From NCBI RefSeq assembly GCF_032118995.1, contig NC_092665.1, positions 9,853,501 to 9,917,500 on the forward strand: a stretch of 64,000 bases of DNA, given 5' to 3'. How positions within the stretch are numbered: the stretch's first letter is position 1; each line of letters opens with the position of its first letter. A program made the translations under genes and the position numbers. The notes under the pieces were generated by a model. That model was given only the letters and a program-made list of their open reading frames with translations, was not told the origin of the DNA and did not search any database. The DNA is from Asterias amurensis. Taxonomy: Eukaryota > Echinodermata > Asteroidea > Forcipulatida > Asteriidae. Below are positions 13,201 through 22,513 of this stretch, in pieces.

Positions 13201-16200
13201 AACTTAGACCCGAACCGGTCTAACTTTTACGAGCAGCGGGGGGTGGTCGTAAAAATAAAAACCAATTGCGTTCAGACAGCACAGAGTTAAACCCGATCCG
13301 GTTTATCTTCGGTTTTAAGAGGTCAAAGTAGACGCGACCCCGTTGATCTAACATCCGGTTTTATTCATCAGATTCACGCACCGAGTATGCCGAGATACCG
13401 AGTGCCCATGCCCTGGATGATCATCAGAGCATAATTTGATACAAATGGCTCAATCGAACGCGGTAACAGTTTTACCGTTGGGAGGATATGGGCACTTAAA
13501 ACAAACATGAACACGACTCGAAATTATTTTTTAACCAAACAAAATATTGATACAAACCGCCGAGAAAACTCACCAAAATATTGTCCATATTCCATGAAAC
13601 AGAACACGTTTCATTTTTGTGTTTTGTTTTATACCACTGTTTCCGATTTAATAAATACTTTTAGTTTGTACTTCAATCGATTGGAAGTTGCGATCTCTCA
13701 AAATAGCTGGTGCCGCGATTTTTATTCCGATTCGTTCATAAACACAACTACACACGTGCAAGTTGCGTCAATACATGTACTTTGCAGTATTTTCCCAACA
13801 ACGTGGTGATATTGCTGGCGTAGGGAATTTCCCCTACACACAGCCTCGCGCCCACTGCAGTTCATTCTCCTAGATTGAAAGTACAGCACGCTAGTAACGG
13901 TGACGGCAATAGAAAGGCACATCCACGGGATCGGTGATGGATAACTATGGGATATCAGAGAGTGATCACTATGGGATGGCATTGCTGTACGTGTGAGAAG
14001 CATTACAAAATATGCTTCTTCGCTGCGCTCGTAGTATACGCATGAAAAAACAGTTTCAATTTATTGTAGGACACTCAACCAAAAAAACCTGGAAAATATA
14101 ATTTTGTTTCAGAATTTAATAAATCATGGGCGTGGGCCTGTGTTAAACTGCATACACCGATCGAGAGGGTTTCGCCAACTCGGTAAGCGGCAAGAAAGTA
14201 ATATAAATACTCGGTGCTTTTCAGCATCAGAGGCAACAGAAACCGTATACAAGCACTCCGGGTCCCGGGCGTGTGCATTGAACCACACAATGGGTCGTCG
14301 GTTGTGAGTTAAAACCGGATGTCATTCTGTCCACACGCAGTGTTAAAAGATAAACCCGAACCGGTTTAGACTTAGACCGCCTCGCTGGACGGTTTAAGTT
14401 TTGGGGTTTAAACCCGATCCGGTCTAACTTTATTTGCGTTCACACGCACAAAAGTTGAACCCGAACCGGTCTAAGTGGACTTAGACCAACTTTAGTACGG
14501 CGTGTGAACGACCTCACAATAAAGTCTTACTTAGTAAGTGACCGATTTACGAGGGCTTCATGAATAAGGCCCCTGGTTCCTAGTGGATAAACCAATGCCG
14601 ACATCTTTATTGGCTGTGAAGTGGGTCAGTCCATGGTCAGTCAGCCGCCATCCAGCAGTATTGATGTCGATATCAAGGAGGCATTTTGTTATCTGAATAA
14701 GTGAGAATGGCTCTCCTTGGGGGGGGGGGAGCTCCTAAACATGATTTGACCAAAATGGGAACTGAAAAGACACTTGTTCACTTAGACTTTCATTGGGTTT
14801 CATTATATTTTGTTTATTCTTCATTTTCTATTGTATAATGTTTTCATTTTGTGTAGGCGCCTTGATCGGTTTTCTGGAAAAGTGCGCATTATAAATCCAT
14901 AATATTATTATTATTATTTATTGTCATGTTTGTCTTTACAGGCCGACTCATTGGTATTGTCATACCAGTGGTCGGTGGAGTGTGTATAATAATCGCCATT
15001 GTTGGTGGCACATTGTGGCACATCAGTCAAAACTACAGAGGATTCATAAAAGTGTAAGTAAGAAGGAGTTGTTCTTTACAATGTAGTAACTCTCGTACAT
15101 AAAAATATATACAATTAACATTAATTTTCAAAAAATGTGTGGAAATTAAGTTCATTTTTTTAAGTTAAGAACAAAATAGTTCATTCTAGCAATGGTAATC
15201 TTTTAAGGGAACAAGTGATGACCGAATACGGCTTGTTTAAATCTAAACATTGTTCAAGTGTGTGCTATCTTATATGTCTTTAAATGCACTGGACACTGTT
15301 GGTAATATTTACTCAAAATAATTGTTAGCATTAAAACTTACTAGGTAACGAGCAATGGAGAGAGGTTGATAGCGTAAAACATTGTGAGAAACGGCTCCCT
15401 CTAAAGTAGTTTTTGAGAAAGAGGTAATTACTCACTCATTTAATAAAATACTTCAGCTGAATCCTTTTAAAAAAGACACTGGACGCAATTGGTAATTGTC
15501 AAAGACAAGACTTCTCAATTGGTGTATCTCAACATGCATCAAATAACAAACCTGTGAAAATTTGAGCTAATTTGGTTGTCGAAGTTGCGAGATAATAATG
15601 AAAGAAAAAAACACCCTTGTCACACGAAGTTGTGTGCTTTCAGATGCTTGATTTCGAGACCACAAAATCTTGTCCTGAGGTCTCGAAATCAAATTTGTAA
15701 AAATTACTTCTTTTCTCGAAAACTACGATACTTCAGAGGGATCCGTTTCTCACAATGTTTTAAACTATCAACAGCTCCCCATTACTCGTTAGCAATTGGG
15801 GTTTTATGTTAATAACTATTTTGAGTGATTACCAATAGTGTCCACTGCCTTTAAGAACCCGAAAACTTGCTTTCACTATTCTCTTGCAACTAGCTGAGCC
15901 CAAATGTTCACAGGTTTGTTATTTTATGCATTGGGGGTATTTGACATAATTGCCAAACGTGCTGATTGCCTTTATGGACTTCCAGATTGCTGTTTCCCGT
16001 TTGGGGTAAAAATGATGGACCAAATTATCCCAATCCATGTGACTGACTTTGGTTCCGGCTGAGGTGTTGTTTGTCAGTTTGAAGTTCGGTACCAAAAGCA
16101 TCGAAGTCTTGCTTTCGAAAGGACGATACGCAGGGTTCTACCAATCAAGAAACTCACTGTTGACTGCAAAACATTATGTTGTATAATTATAATAAAAAGT

Positions 16201-16356
16201 TATCTCTTTGTGTTCAAATAATTTGTTTTAGAAGACGTACTTCATTTCCATGTAGGCCGATTGGACAAAATGGAAATGTAGTTTCTGGAGGTCACGGAGA
16301 CAGTGACAATGTACTTCCAATCAGATTTACAGGTAAACAACAACAACAACAATAAT

Positions 16357-16396
<40 letters not shown>

Positions 16397-18366
16397 CAAC
16401 AACAACACAATCAAACAACACATTTTTGTGTGAAACAGTCAAGCCAGAAAAAAAATTCAAAATCGTAAGAAATATTTTCAGCACGGGATCGTATAGTACA
16501 CAAGTCTATTAAACAAAGATGTTAAATTTAAAAAAAATGTGTTTCCTGTTGTATCTTGACATTTTATAACAGTAACACTTATCAGTATGTAAAGCATTTA
16601 TCAATATTGTAGCATTTTGAAATTTAAAACAAGTGAGTTTTTAAAAGGTGATTTCCTCCATGTCCGTTTATTCCAATTTTTTTTTTTTAAATAAAGGTCA
16701 CAATGAACCTCGGACTGCCGAAGAAATCGCTCAAGTGTTATCGCAACACTCACTGGGGCATGCCCCCGAGCAGGCCCCTGAGCAGGCAACAGATGGGCTG
16801 AATGAAAACTCTGGATTGGCGGCTTACCAAGAAATCTCAACCGATGTTTTGAACGAGGGGCTCCCATCGGAGGCCCAGTCCCGACCCGGTACTTCGCGCC
16901 GGAACAAAAGCGACAGACTACCGGCTTCAATTCCAGCTGAGAGGTGTTCTTGGAGTAAAGACGAAAATGCATATTCTGAGCTGGGAAACTTCTCAATTCA
17001 GACAGGGAAAAAAGGTAAAGTGGTTTTCACTGCGATCAAAGGTATAGTTGTTTAGTACATTCAGACTCAAGCTCTGGTTGCTATTGTCATCAGGGTGCGG
17101 GTTTAAATCCCGTTTGTGACAATTGTGTCCTCGGGCAAGATTCTTACAGGCACTCGACACGTTTGGTAAATGTCAAACACCAGTCTTCTCACTAGGTGTA
17201 TCCCAACAAAATATGCATAAAATAACAAATCTGTGAAAACTTGTACTCAATATTGGTCATCGATTTGCAAAAGAATAATGAAAGAAAGACACCCGTTTTG
17301 CCAAAATGTGTGTGCTTTCAGATGCTTTATAAAAGGCCTCCATGAGGAATTGCCTCTTTCTCAAAAACTACGTTACTTTTTTAGAGGGAGCCGTTTTTCA
17401 CAATGTTTTGAACTATCAAGATCTCTTTTTTGCTACGTGCCTTTAACTATACTTTTTGGACACGAGGTTTTAAAATCAATTGCACATGTGAGGGCATATA
17501 GATGCTTCTTATGATTGAATTAGCATATTGGGCAGCACAGGTTGAATACTCCAAAAGGAGCTGAGATGGTGTCAGGAATTAAATAAATGACCAAGTGACT
17601 GCAGGGGGAAAACAATGCTGAAGCGATGAGCGTCACTAATTGACGAATTTTAGCACTTGTTAAAGAAGCCACAAGAACTGTAATTAAACAGTATGCGTAA
17701 TTATTTGTTGAGGAGTATGAGTATAAGGCCTAAATGTAACAATGTGTTATCACGATCTTATCAAACATTTGTGCTCCAAATATTTGTTGTTAACCTTCTT
17801 CTTTTTTCCCCTTCTTTTTTGGGGGCCACTAACTCCCTCCTGGCTTTTTACACACTTAACGTGAATAAATTGTACCCTGAAATATAGTTGTACCTGCGAA
17901 GCCCTCCTTTCCTGTGCGGCCTTATGGAAGGAAGGTTGCCCCCTCCACTGATGGTGGCGATTGCTCTAAAGATTCCTTCACATGGAGCAGGGAAAAAGAC
18001 AAACATAAACCACCTTTGCCGATACGCCAGAACCATACGACGGAGTCTGTTTCGGCATATGCAGTGAACAGCATAGTGGAGCCGACCAGAAGTAGCATCA
18101 AGATGTATGCGAAGCCAGCTAACCGGGTTCGCAACACTCCAAAAACGGCGGATGTCAGAAACACCAGCAGAAAGGGTGCAACGACCAAACATATTCGCCG
18201 GTTCGGGGAATCGATTGGATCGACGGTGGTGACCGGAGAGACTACCAAAGCAGCGGACACTGCGGAGTTACCTGCAATCAGTTCTTCACAAGGTGAGCCA
18301 GTCTACTTCATTGTCCATCCTGAACCTTCATCTGAAGCTTCATCAGATAATGGTCGTGATGAATAG
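4119..18366 (+). CDS. MEGF/Draper-like receptor: EMI, EGF-like repeats, one TM, YxxL/I tail (8 exons)
   Basis: Joined coding exons are 4119-4219, 6188-6274, 6411-6496, 8099-8554, 14942-15053, 16256-16332, 16697-17014 and 17888-18366, 1716 nt encoding 571 residues; all junctions have GT-AG borders and matching phases. Residues 1-23 are a hydrophobic signal peptide. Residues about 29-92 look like an EMI domain (C31, C52, C59, C78-C79, then NGW, C89). Residues 93-230 are Cys-rich EGF/laminin-EGF-like repeats with many N-x-S/T sites. Residues about 246-269 form a single membrane helix. The tail carries Y350-QEI and Y399-SEL, 49 residues apart, and a late YFIV. EMI plus EGF plus TM is the plan of MEGF10/11, PEAR1, Draper and CED-1, which bind apoptotic cells or debris for engulfment. 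This protein is much shorter than those (they have many more EGF repeats). Function as a phagocytic or scavenger receptor is inference; the gene model itself is strong. Confidence 0.85.
5304..5679 (+). repeat. Palindromic MITE family A, full copy in receptor intron 1
   Basis: A full-length foldback of about 376 bp. The arms begin at TTAA followed by aggatcacgttgccttgg and end with the mirrored arm and TTAA. The centre is a perfect dyad around tgggagtcccataaatggcc. TTAA on both flanks fits a piggyBac-type target duplication (inference). Confidence 0.9.
6188..6274 (+). CDS. Receptor exon 2: EMI domain middle
   Basis: The acceptor follows a T-rich tract ending in TTCTAAAG. Phase 2 joins exon 1 to give HVCPYYVTGVET. 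It contains C52 and C59 (CAGGQLEC) and ends at GTGAGT. A weaker acceptor ending at 6204 would shorten the exon, but the 6188 start keeps exon 1 in phase. Confidence 0.75.
6411..6496 (+). CDS. Receptor exon 3: EMI domain C-terminus
   Basis: This exon encodes STLQYRQ, a basic KKKR run and CCNGWIQTGNNC, matching the YR...CC-x-GW-x(4-5)-C ending of EMI domains in the MEGF family. The acceptor is ACATATAG and the donor GTAAGT; phase 1 leads exactly into exon 4. Confidence 0.8.
6683..8077 (+). repeat. 708-bp tandem duplication within receptor intron 3
   Basis: Bases 6683-7390 are repeated at 7391 to about 8077 with only a few differences (for example Met to Thr in a shadow ORF). Each unit contains a 16-bp perfect inverted pair (gtacaaacgaagtgcc, at 7249-7264 with 7320-7335, and again at 7957-7972 with 8028-8043). 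The second copy stops about 20 bases before the exon 4 acceptor. The near identity implies a recent event. The left part of the unit is an interspersed family seen again at 44690-45440. Confidence 0.9.
8099..8554 (+). CDS. Receptor exon 4: EGF-like repeats and juxtamembrane stalk
   Basis: A single exon encodes residues 93-243 with three to four EGF/laminin-like repeats: GLNCSETCNC, then WKEPNC, CDHGSYGYAC, CDPVSGSCNC, WIGSYC, CPAGRYGNDC and CDPVNGSCSC, followed by a Cys-free stalk. The repeated CPxGxYGxxC and CDPVxGSCxC spacing is the MEGF/SREC/PEAR1 signature. Acceptor is GTTTTCAG, donor GTAAGT. Confidence 0.9.
8856..9395 (+). repeat. TIR element family G in receptor intron 4
   Basis: Ends are TTAA-agtcacctgg and ccaggtgact-TTAA. 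Inside are acgtcaatcgaggcagact and mirrored segments around cgtgcaaagtacatgt. A second copy is at 39384-39991. Flanking TTAA again suggests a piggyBac-type MITE. The frames on both strands here are shadows. Confidence 0.85.
9640..9770 (+). repeat. tRNA-like SINE fragment
   Basis: tgtgggttcgattcctgg resembles a Pol III B box (GGTTCGANNCC), followed by gttgagctagacacttac. The A-box side is degraded. It is a SINE remnant, not a functional tRNA. Confidence 0.5.
9791..10843 (+). mobile_element. Foldback element E, left copy with gcc-attcatgaagcc ends
   Basis: The ends are ggggccgtattcacgaagcc and its mirror ggcttcatgaataagcccc. The interior holds broken coding-like frames (SRNARGRQRG, and a piece reading DVVTLKRKADTWAKF) that recur inverted at 12134-13190. 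The frames could be remnants of a transposase N-terminal or DNA-binding region, but no catalytic motif is visible. Together with the right copy it forms an inverted repeat with arms of about 1.05 kb. Confidence 0.75.
10886..12133 (+). repeat. TIR element D2, split by a family A insertion
   Basis: Starts tgctactctcacactaggg and contains the same cgtaagcgttggtaac short repeats as D1. Family A MITE sits at 11194-11574. The right end is cut at 12134, where element E begins, so the right TIR is missing. Confidence 0.7.
11194..11574 (+). repeat. Palindromic MITE family A, full copy nested in D2
   Basis: TTAA-aggaacacgttgccttgg at the left and the mirrored cgtgttcct-TTAA at the right, with a dyad centre gggagtcaaatttttgactc. 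It interrupts D2 within a ctctcctta motif, so it is younger than D2. Confidence 0.9.
12134..14573 (-). mobile_element. Foldback element E, right copy (inverted), split by element F
   Basis: Reads as the reverse of the 9791-10843 copy: gggctttattcatgaagcc at the left end and ggcttcatgaataaggcccc at 14573. Arm sequence is shared with few differences up to about 13190, then element F (13196-14518) interrupts it before the last 55 bases. Its coding-like frame at 12831-13094 on the minus strand corresponds to the frame at 9970 in the left copy. Confidence 0.75.
13196..14518 (+). mobile_element. Element F with nested accggtct/aaccggtt inverted motifs
   Basis: Left end gttcagacagcgtactaac with gacccgaaccggtctaac; right end ccgaaccggtctaagtgg with gtacggcgtgtgaacgac. 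Further inside, ttcagacagcacagagttaa pairs with mirrored motifs near 14330. About 1.3 kb, with no intact ORF. It is a nonautonomous DNA element inserted in element E. Confidence 0.7.
14780..14935 (+). repeat. LINE/SINE 3' tail with (ATT)n
   Basis: gtaggcgccttgatcgg, then a segment ending gcgcattataaatcc and an (ATT)n run: a typical retroposon 3' end. It lies directly before the exon 5 acceptor of the receptor, so the T-rich tract may contribute to splicing. Confidence 0.5.
14942..15053 (+). CDS. Receptor exon 5: transmembrane segment
   Basis: Acceptor CTTTACAG follows an ATT-rich tract; the exon encodes GRLIGIVIPVVGGVCIIIAI, VGGTLW and then a basic stop-transfer region with YRGFIK. It ends at GTAAGT. 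Phases match exons 4 and 6. This exon makes the protein type I membrane-anchored. Confidence 0.85.
15279..15853 (+). repeat. Palindromic MITE family B, compound copy in receptor intron 5
   Basis: Left TTAA-atgcactggacactg, right agtgtccactgcct-TTAA. An internal second left end (gacactggacgcaattgg near 15475) shows two units merged. The centre is the ttcgagaccacaaaatcttg dyad. Family B also occurs at 18538, 21178, 49051, 50467, 60239 and elsewhere. Confidence 0.85.
16256..16332 (+). CDS. Receptor exon 6: cytoplasmic, short
   Basis: Acceptor is TCCATGTAG; the exon encodes a Gly/Asn-rich linker (PIGQNGNVVSGGHGDSDN) and VLPIRFTG and ends at a GTAAAC donor. It is supported mainly by phase continuity (phase 2 in, phase 1 out). 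The donor runs straight into a CAA/AAC microsatellite. Confidence 0.65.
16333..16420 (+). repeat. (CAA)n/(AAC)n microsatellite
   Basis: About 25 CAA/AAC triplets with a few AAT interruptions start at the exon 6 donor. They give poly-Asn and poly-Leu shadow ORFs that are not genes. Length variation here could affect recognition of the adjacent donor. Confidence 0.9.
16697..17014 (+). CDS. Receptor exon 7: cytoplasmic tail with YQEI and YSEL
   Basis: Acceptor AAATAAAG follows a run of T; the donor is GTAAAG. The exon encodes residues 308-412, hydrophilic and Pro/Glu-rich (HAPEQAPEQATDG), with LAAYQEIS and ENAYSELG. The two Tyr-x-x-Leu/Ile motifs are those used by engulfment receptors to recruit Src/Syk-type kinases, although the spacing is wider than a strict ITAM. 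Confidence 0.75.
17060..17160 (+). repeat. tRNA-like SINE fragment
   Basis: gtgcgggtttaaatcccg resembles a B box and T arm, followed by tgtcctcgggcaagattc, a common SINE body motif. It is degenerate and lies in receptor intron 7. Confidence 0.5.
17145..17451 (+). repeat. Palindromic MITE family B, degenerate copy
   Basis: caggcactcgacacgtttgg at the left and a mirrored ctacgtgccttta at the right, with the family's cacaatgttttgaactatca segment. More diverged than the other copies. Confidence 0.65.
17888..18366 (+). CDS. Receptor exon 8: C-terminal tail and stop
   Basis: Acceptor GAAATATAG joins in phase (G+TT) to give KKVVPAKPSFPV. The exon is basic and Ser/Thr-rich with SAYAVN, MYAKPA and EPVYFIVHPEP, then a serine-rich end and TAG at 18364. 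An upstream in-frame ATG is not needed. Two C-runs and a palindromic repeat follow. Confidence 0.75.
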
Positions 18367-18537
18367 TCAATGCCTCGAAGCTCAGGCCAACCCCCCCCCC
18401 CCTCCACCAACACACACATCCTCACCCGCAAGTGTGATCGACCCCCCCCCCCCCCTCCCCCAATGGTAATTACTGTTTCTGGGACGTACACAAAGGTTGC
18501 TTGGATTTTTATTCTAAGTATTGTTACGTCATTTCAA

Positions 18538-18912
18538 TTTGGTATTGGTAATTACTCAAAATAATTATCAGCATAAAACCTCACTTGGTAACGAGTAATG
18601 GGGGGGAGGATGATAGTATAAAACATTGTGGGAAACAGCTCCCTCTGAAGGAACGTAGTTTTCGAGAAAGAAGTAATTTTTTACGAATTTGATTTCGAGA
18701 CCTCAAGTTTAGAATTTGAGGACTCGAAACCAAGCATATGAAAGCACACAACTTCGTGTGGCAAGGGTGTTTTTTCTTTCATTCATATCTCGCAACTTCG
18801 ACGACCAATTGAGCTCAAATTTTCACAGGTTTGTTATTTTATGCATATGTTTAGATACACCAAGTGAGAAGACTGGTCTTTGACAATTACCAATAGTGTC
18901 CACTGTCTTTAA
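18538..18912 (+). repeat. Palindromic MITE family B
   Basis: Nearly full length: attggtaattactcaaaata at the left, then the ttcgagacctcaagtttaga dyad, ending ccaatagtgtccactgtctt. The left terminus is clipped. Confidence 0.85.
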
Positions 18913-19167
18913 GTAATCAAAATAATTCTTAGCATAAAAACTTTACTTGTAACGAGCAGTGCAGAGCCGTTCAGAATATAAAACATTGTGAGAAACGGCT
19001 CCCTCTGAAGTAACGCAGCTTTTGAGAAAGAGGTAGTTTCTCACTCAAATATTAAGACTTTTATTTTTAGCTGCATCTGAAAGTAATGCAACAACTAAGG
19101 GTTGCGTTCATTATTCTCTCGCAAATTCGATGACCAATTGGGCCCAAAAGTGTCCACTGCCTTTAAG
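18913..19167 (+). repeat. Palindromic MITE family B, second copy in tandem
   Basis: Begins right after the preceding copy (aagtaatcaaaataattc) and ends gtgtccactgcctttaag. The middle is deleted. Confidence 0.7.
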
Positions 19168-19224
19168 CTTTTTGCCGTACCCGCTAATACTAATTACAGG
19201 ATTCGAACTTACTTCTCATCATTG

Positions 19225-19310
19225 GGACGCTCAATGGTCTAATGCTTCAGAATGGTTGGTCGTGGGTTCGAATTATACCGAGTAGCCCCCATGGGTGATC
19301 TCCTTTCCTC
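19225..19310 (+). repeat. tRNA-like SINE fragment
   Basis: gctcaatggtctaatgcttc (A-box-like) and ggtcgtgggttcgaattata (B-box-like) are spaced as in a tRNA-derived SINE head. No cloverleaf closes, so this is not a tRNA gene. Confidence 0.5.
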
Positions 19311-20235
19311 TGAAACTAAAATCACCGAGTTTACAGTTTTACTCGTACATGGTTGTTTAGTAATCAGTCTTAAAATTAATGAATTATTTCACTCAGAATT
19401 AATGTGGTTATCTAATCAGTGTGTATGCACCAAAACTTGAATCAGAGAAACGTTACAGTCAGTAACGCTTCTCGGGTTGTTTATTTCTATTATGGAATAT
19501 TCTTTCGGCGTGGGTATAATCGCTCCGAATTTCGGTAATATCTAAAAAACGAGACCACCTTTTGAAATTCTATGTTCAAATGCTATAGTTTTATTGTATA
19601 AATAGGCCTATACATAAATTATATAGTGTGAAAGACTCGAATGGTTAAAACAAAACTATGCTTTGCATTTGACAGGAAGTTTGCACAGCTATTAAATTTA
19701 ACAAATTGTTTAAATATACAGATATGTTGTGTAAAAACATGTGCTAAATATGTTAGACGGACTGTTGTTATTTCAATGAAGGATGGGGTAAAAGGAAGAT
19801 TATTTTCAGATTTTGTTTTACATTTGTTATTTTTTACATTTGACATAATGTTATTTAGCCCAGTTGTTTAATGTTTATTCAGGCATTTCCTTTTCATGAA
19901 TATATGAATTTATATCGATGAATTAGATGAAATTTGACATGAATGGGGTAGTTGAAAGGGTGAATAACAATAGCTAAGACAAAAGTATTTATTATTTAGA
20001 AAATAATGTCTTTGTCACATCGAAAACACAACGCGCCGTACAAAAACCAAAAAATAATTATAAGAATACAGATAAATTTATAAAAACAGTAGAAAAATAT
20101 TAAATGGAGAAAAAAGGTGTTTGTCAAAGAAATATTTTCATTATCCACCTGGGAACGGATGAAATAAGTGAAAAGTTTAGTAGAACTAAAATTATTTCCA
20201 ATGGTGGATGATGACCTTAACCGTTACTTAACCGT

Positions 20236-20530
20236 ACGTCCCGCCGCGTTCTCTACGCTCTTCCTCAGAGAAACTCTTGGCCGAACATCACACCGTCTCT
20301 AGAGCTGGTTCACGAACAGTTTCTGCTAATGCTCAAAATATATGGAACTCATTACCATCACATCTCCGCCATGCAACTTCACTTTGACAGTTCAAGAAAC
20401 TACTGAAGACTCATTAATTTAGACATAAATACTTGACTGTTTTTTTTCCACTTTTCATTGGAACGTCTTGAGTTTGGACTTCTTTGTTGCATTCTGTAGG
20501 CGCTTTGTAACCTTGGGAAAAAGGCGCCTC
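20236..20530 (+). mobile_element. LINE fragment, C-terminal end of an RT ORF plus 3' tail
   Basis: One frame reads PPRSLRSSSEKLLAEHHTV, then SANAQNIWNSLPSHLRHATS and, after an in-frame TGA, QFKKLLKTH. The WNSLPSHLR...FK..LKTH string is the conserved C-terminus of CR1/L2-like LINE ORF2 proteins. It is dead. It is followed by a tail motif with tttgtaaccttgggaaaaag. Confidence 0.75.
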
Positions 20531-20748
20531 ATATAAATGCTGATATGTTAGTATGTTGAATGTATTTTAAAAGCGAGACTAACTAATATTATGTGTTATT
20601 AGTGGACATATTTGTATTGGTAATTGGTAACTATTGGTAATTACTCAATATAATTAATCTTTCTTTGTAACCTTGGGGGGAAAACGCCTTAAATAAATGC
20701 TGATATATTTGTATGTGAATGTATTTTGAAAGCGAAACTAACTAATAT

Positions 20749-20783
<35 letters not shown>

Positions 20784-21178
20784 CTTACTTATAAAGCGCT
20801 TTTTACAAAAGCGATACAAAGCGCTAACAAAATACAATAGCAACAAAACAAAAGATAAACTACATGCTTTACAGACAAAACAATGCAATTAACAAAGATA
20901 CAATCTAGAGAAACTTAGGATAGAGGTGGGTTTTTAATTGGGATTTGAAGGAACTCAGGGAATTGGCTAAACGAACAGATTGAGGGAGACGATTCCAGCA
21001 TTTTGGCCCAGTTGCAGCAAAAGCTTTAGATCACTATTGGTAATTACTCAACATAATTAACCTTTCTTTGTAACCTTGGGGAAAACGCCTTATATAAATG
21101 CTAATATGTTTGTATGTTGAATGTATTTTGAAAGCGAGACTAACTAATATTATGTGTTATTAGTGGACATATTTGTTT
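20530..21178 (+). repeat. Three reiterated LINE 3'-tail segments and an (AAT)n run
   Basis: tttgtaaccttgggaaa and atgctgatat plus aagcgagactaactaatatt recur at about 20506, 20664 and 21070. Between them are an (ATA/AAT)n run at 20753-20781 and a separate retroposon piece (cttataaagcgctttttac to gcagcaaaagctttag). Confidence 0.65.
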
Positions 21179-21554
21179 TAAAGACAGTGGACACTATTGG
21201 TAATTACTCAACATAATTATTAGCATAAAACCTTTCTTGGTGACGAGTAATGGGGAGAGGTTGACAATATAAAACATTATGAGAAACGGCTCCCTCTGGG
21301 TTTCGAGAAAGAAGTAACTTTTCATGAATTTGATTTCGAGACCTCAAGTTTAGAATTCTCAAAATCAAGCATCTGAAAGCACACAACTTCGTGTGACAAG
21401 GGTGTTCTTTGCTTTCGTTATTATCTCGCAACTTTGACGACCATTTGAGCTCAAATTTTCACAGGTTTGTTATTTTATGCATATGTTTAGATAAACCAAG
21501 TGCAAGTGAGATGACTGGTCTTTGACAATTATTAATAGTGTCCAGTGTCTTTAA
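21178..21554 (+). repeat. Palindromic MITE family B, intact ends
   Basis: TTAA-agacagtggacactattgg at the left and caatagtgtccagtgtct-variant-TTAA at the right, with a dyad at ttcgagacctcaagtttaga. It is one of the clearest copies of the family. Confidence 0.9.
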
Positions 21555-21839
21555 ACATGTTTCGATATGCCATTATGACTCAGAGCAGAATCAATGGTTG
21601 TGGTGTTTATAAAGAACTATTTGAAATAATACTTCATAAATACTTTACACAAAGCTTGTATATAGTTTGTTCATAAGGAACTAAGAAACAGCTTTTTGTT
21701 ATGCATAAATATGATAACCCCCCCCCCCCTGTATTTCTTTATTGGGAGTTATTTATGTGGTATCACATTTTCAAGAATGTTATTGTAAAAAGGACGATTT
21801 TTAATTTAATTTGTCTAGGAAGAAACTTTAAATGAATCA

Positions 21840-22030
21840 TACGTAACCTTGCGAGTACAACCATATGTACATCTCTTTGGTGGGAGTGTTGGCTCTGAAA
21901 AGAGCCGGTGTGCTTTCGACGTTTCGAACAAACTCTGCTCGTCTTCAGGTGAATCTGAGCAGAACATACTGTTCGAAACTTCGAGACCAAACCGACTCTT
22001 TTCAGAGCCAAAAATCCCCCAAAAGAGATT
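21840..22030 (+). repeat. Inverted-repeat element around a gctctgaaaagagcc motif
   Basis: gttggctctgaaaagagccg on the left pairs with gactcttttcagagcc on the right, and cgacgtttcgaacaaactct pairs with a mirrored gttcgaaacttcgag. The tctgctcgtcttcaggtg centre resembles retroposon-associated repeats. The frames here are shadows. Confidence 0.65.
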
Positions 22031-22513
22031 TACACAATGATTGTACCCGCAAGTTTACTTTTGTGTTTATACTTTAATCCTATTTATCCAATACTTAAAG
22101 GAACGTTACAGAATTGGTATGAAACAAAAATCGTGAAGATCACAGATTTACATAATAATTACCCGTCTAATTAGTAGAAAACATCCCATGAAATATTTCT
22201 GTCTGAAATGTCATACTTGATGAGAAATAAATAATCTAATTTCGCGTTGGAGTTTATCGCTCAGTGAGCGTTTTATTCATTTTTATTTTGGCATCGATGC
22301 AATACAAAATTTGTAATCGGTTTTCACTATTCTCTCGTGATCCAGATGGCCGATCGATCTCAAACTTCTACAGGTTTGTCAGTTTATGTATATGGTGGAT
22401 TACATTAAGTGCTTACACTGCCAGCAACTGTTTTGTTAGCAAAAACCAACTCTGTAATGTTCCTCTAACATTTTGTATGTTTTAAATTATTGTTTACCTG
22501 ATTGTATACGTTA

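Noticed and set aside
16242..16512. Poly-Leu and poly-Asn ORFs
   Set aside because: They are translations of the CAA/AAC microsatellite; only the short 16256-16332 segment is a plausible exon.
17922..18260. 112-residue minus-strand ORF with hydrophobic stretches
   Set aside because: It is antisense to receptor exon 8, which is supported by phase and acceptor.
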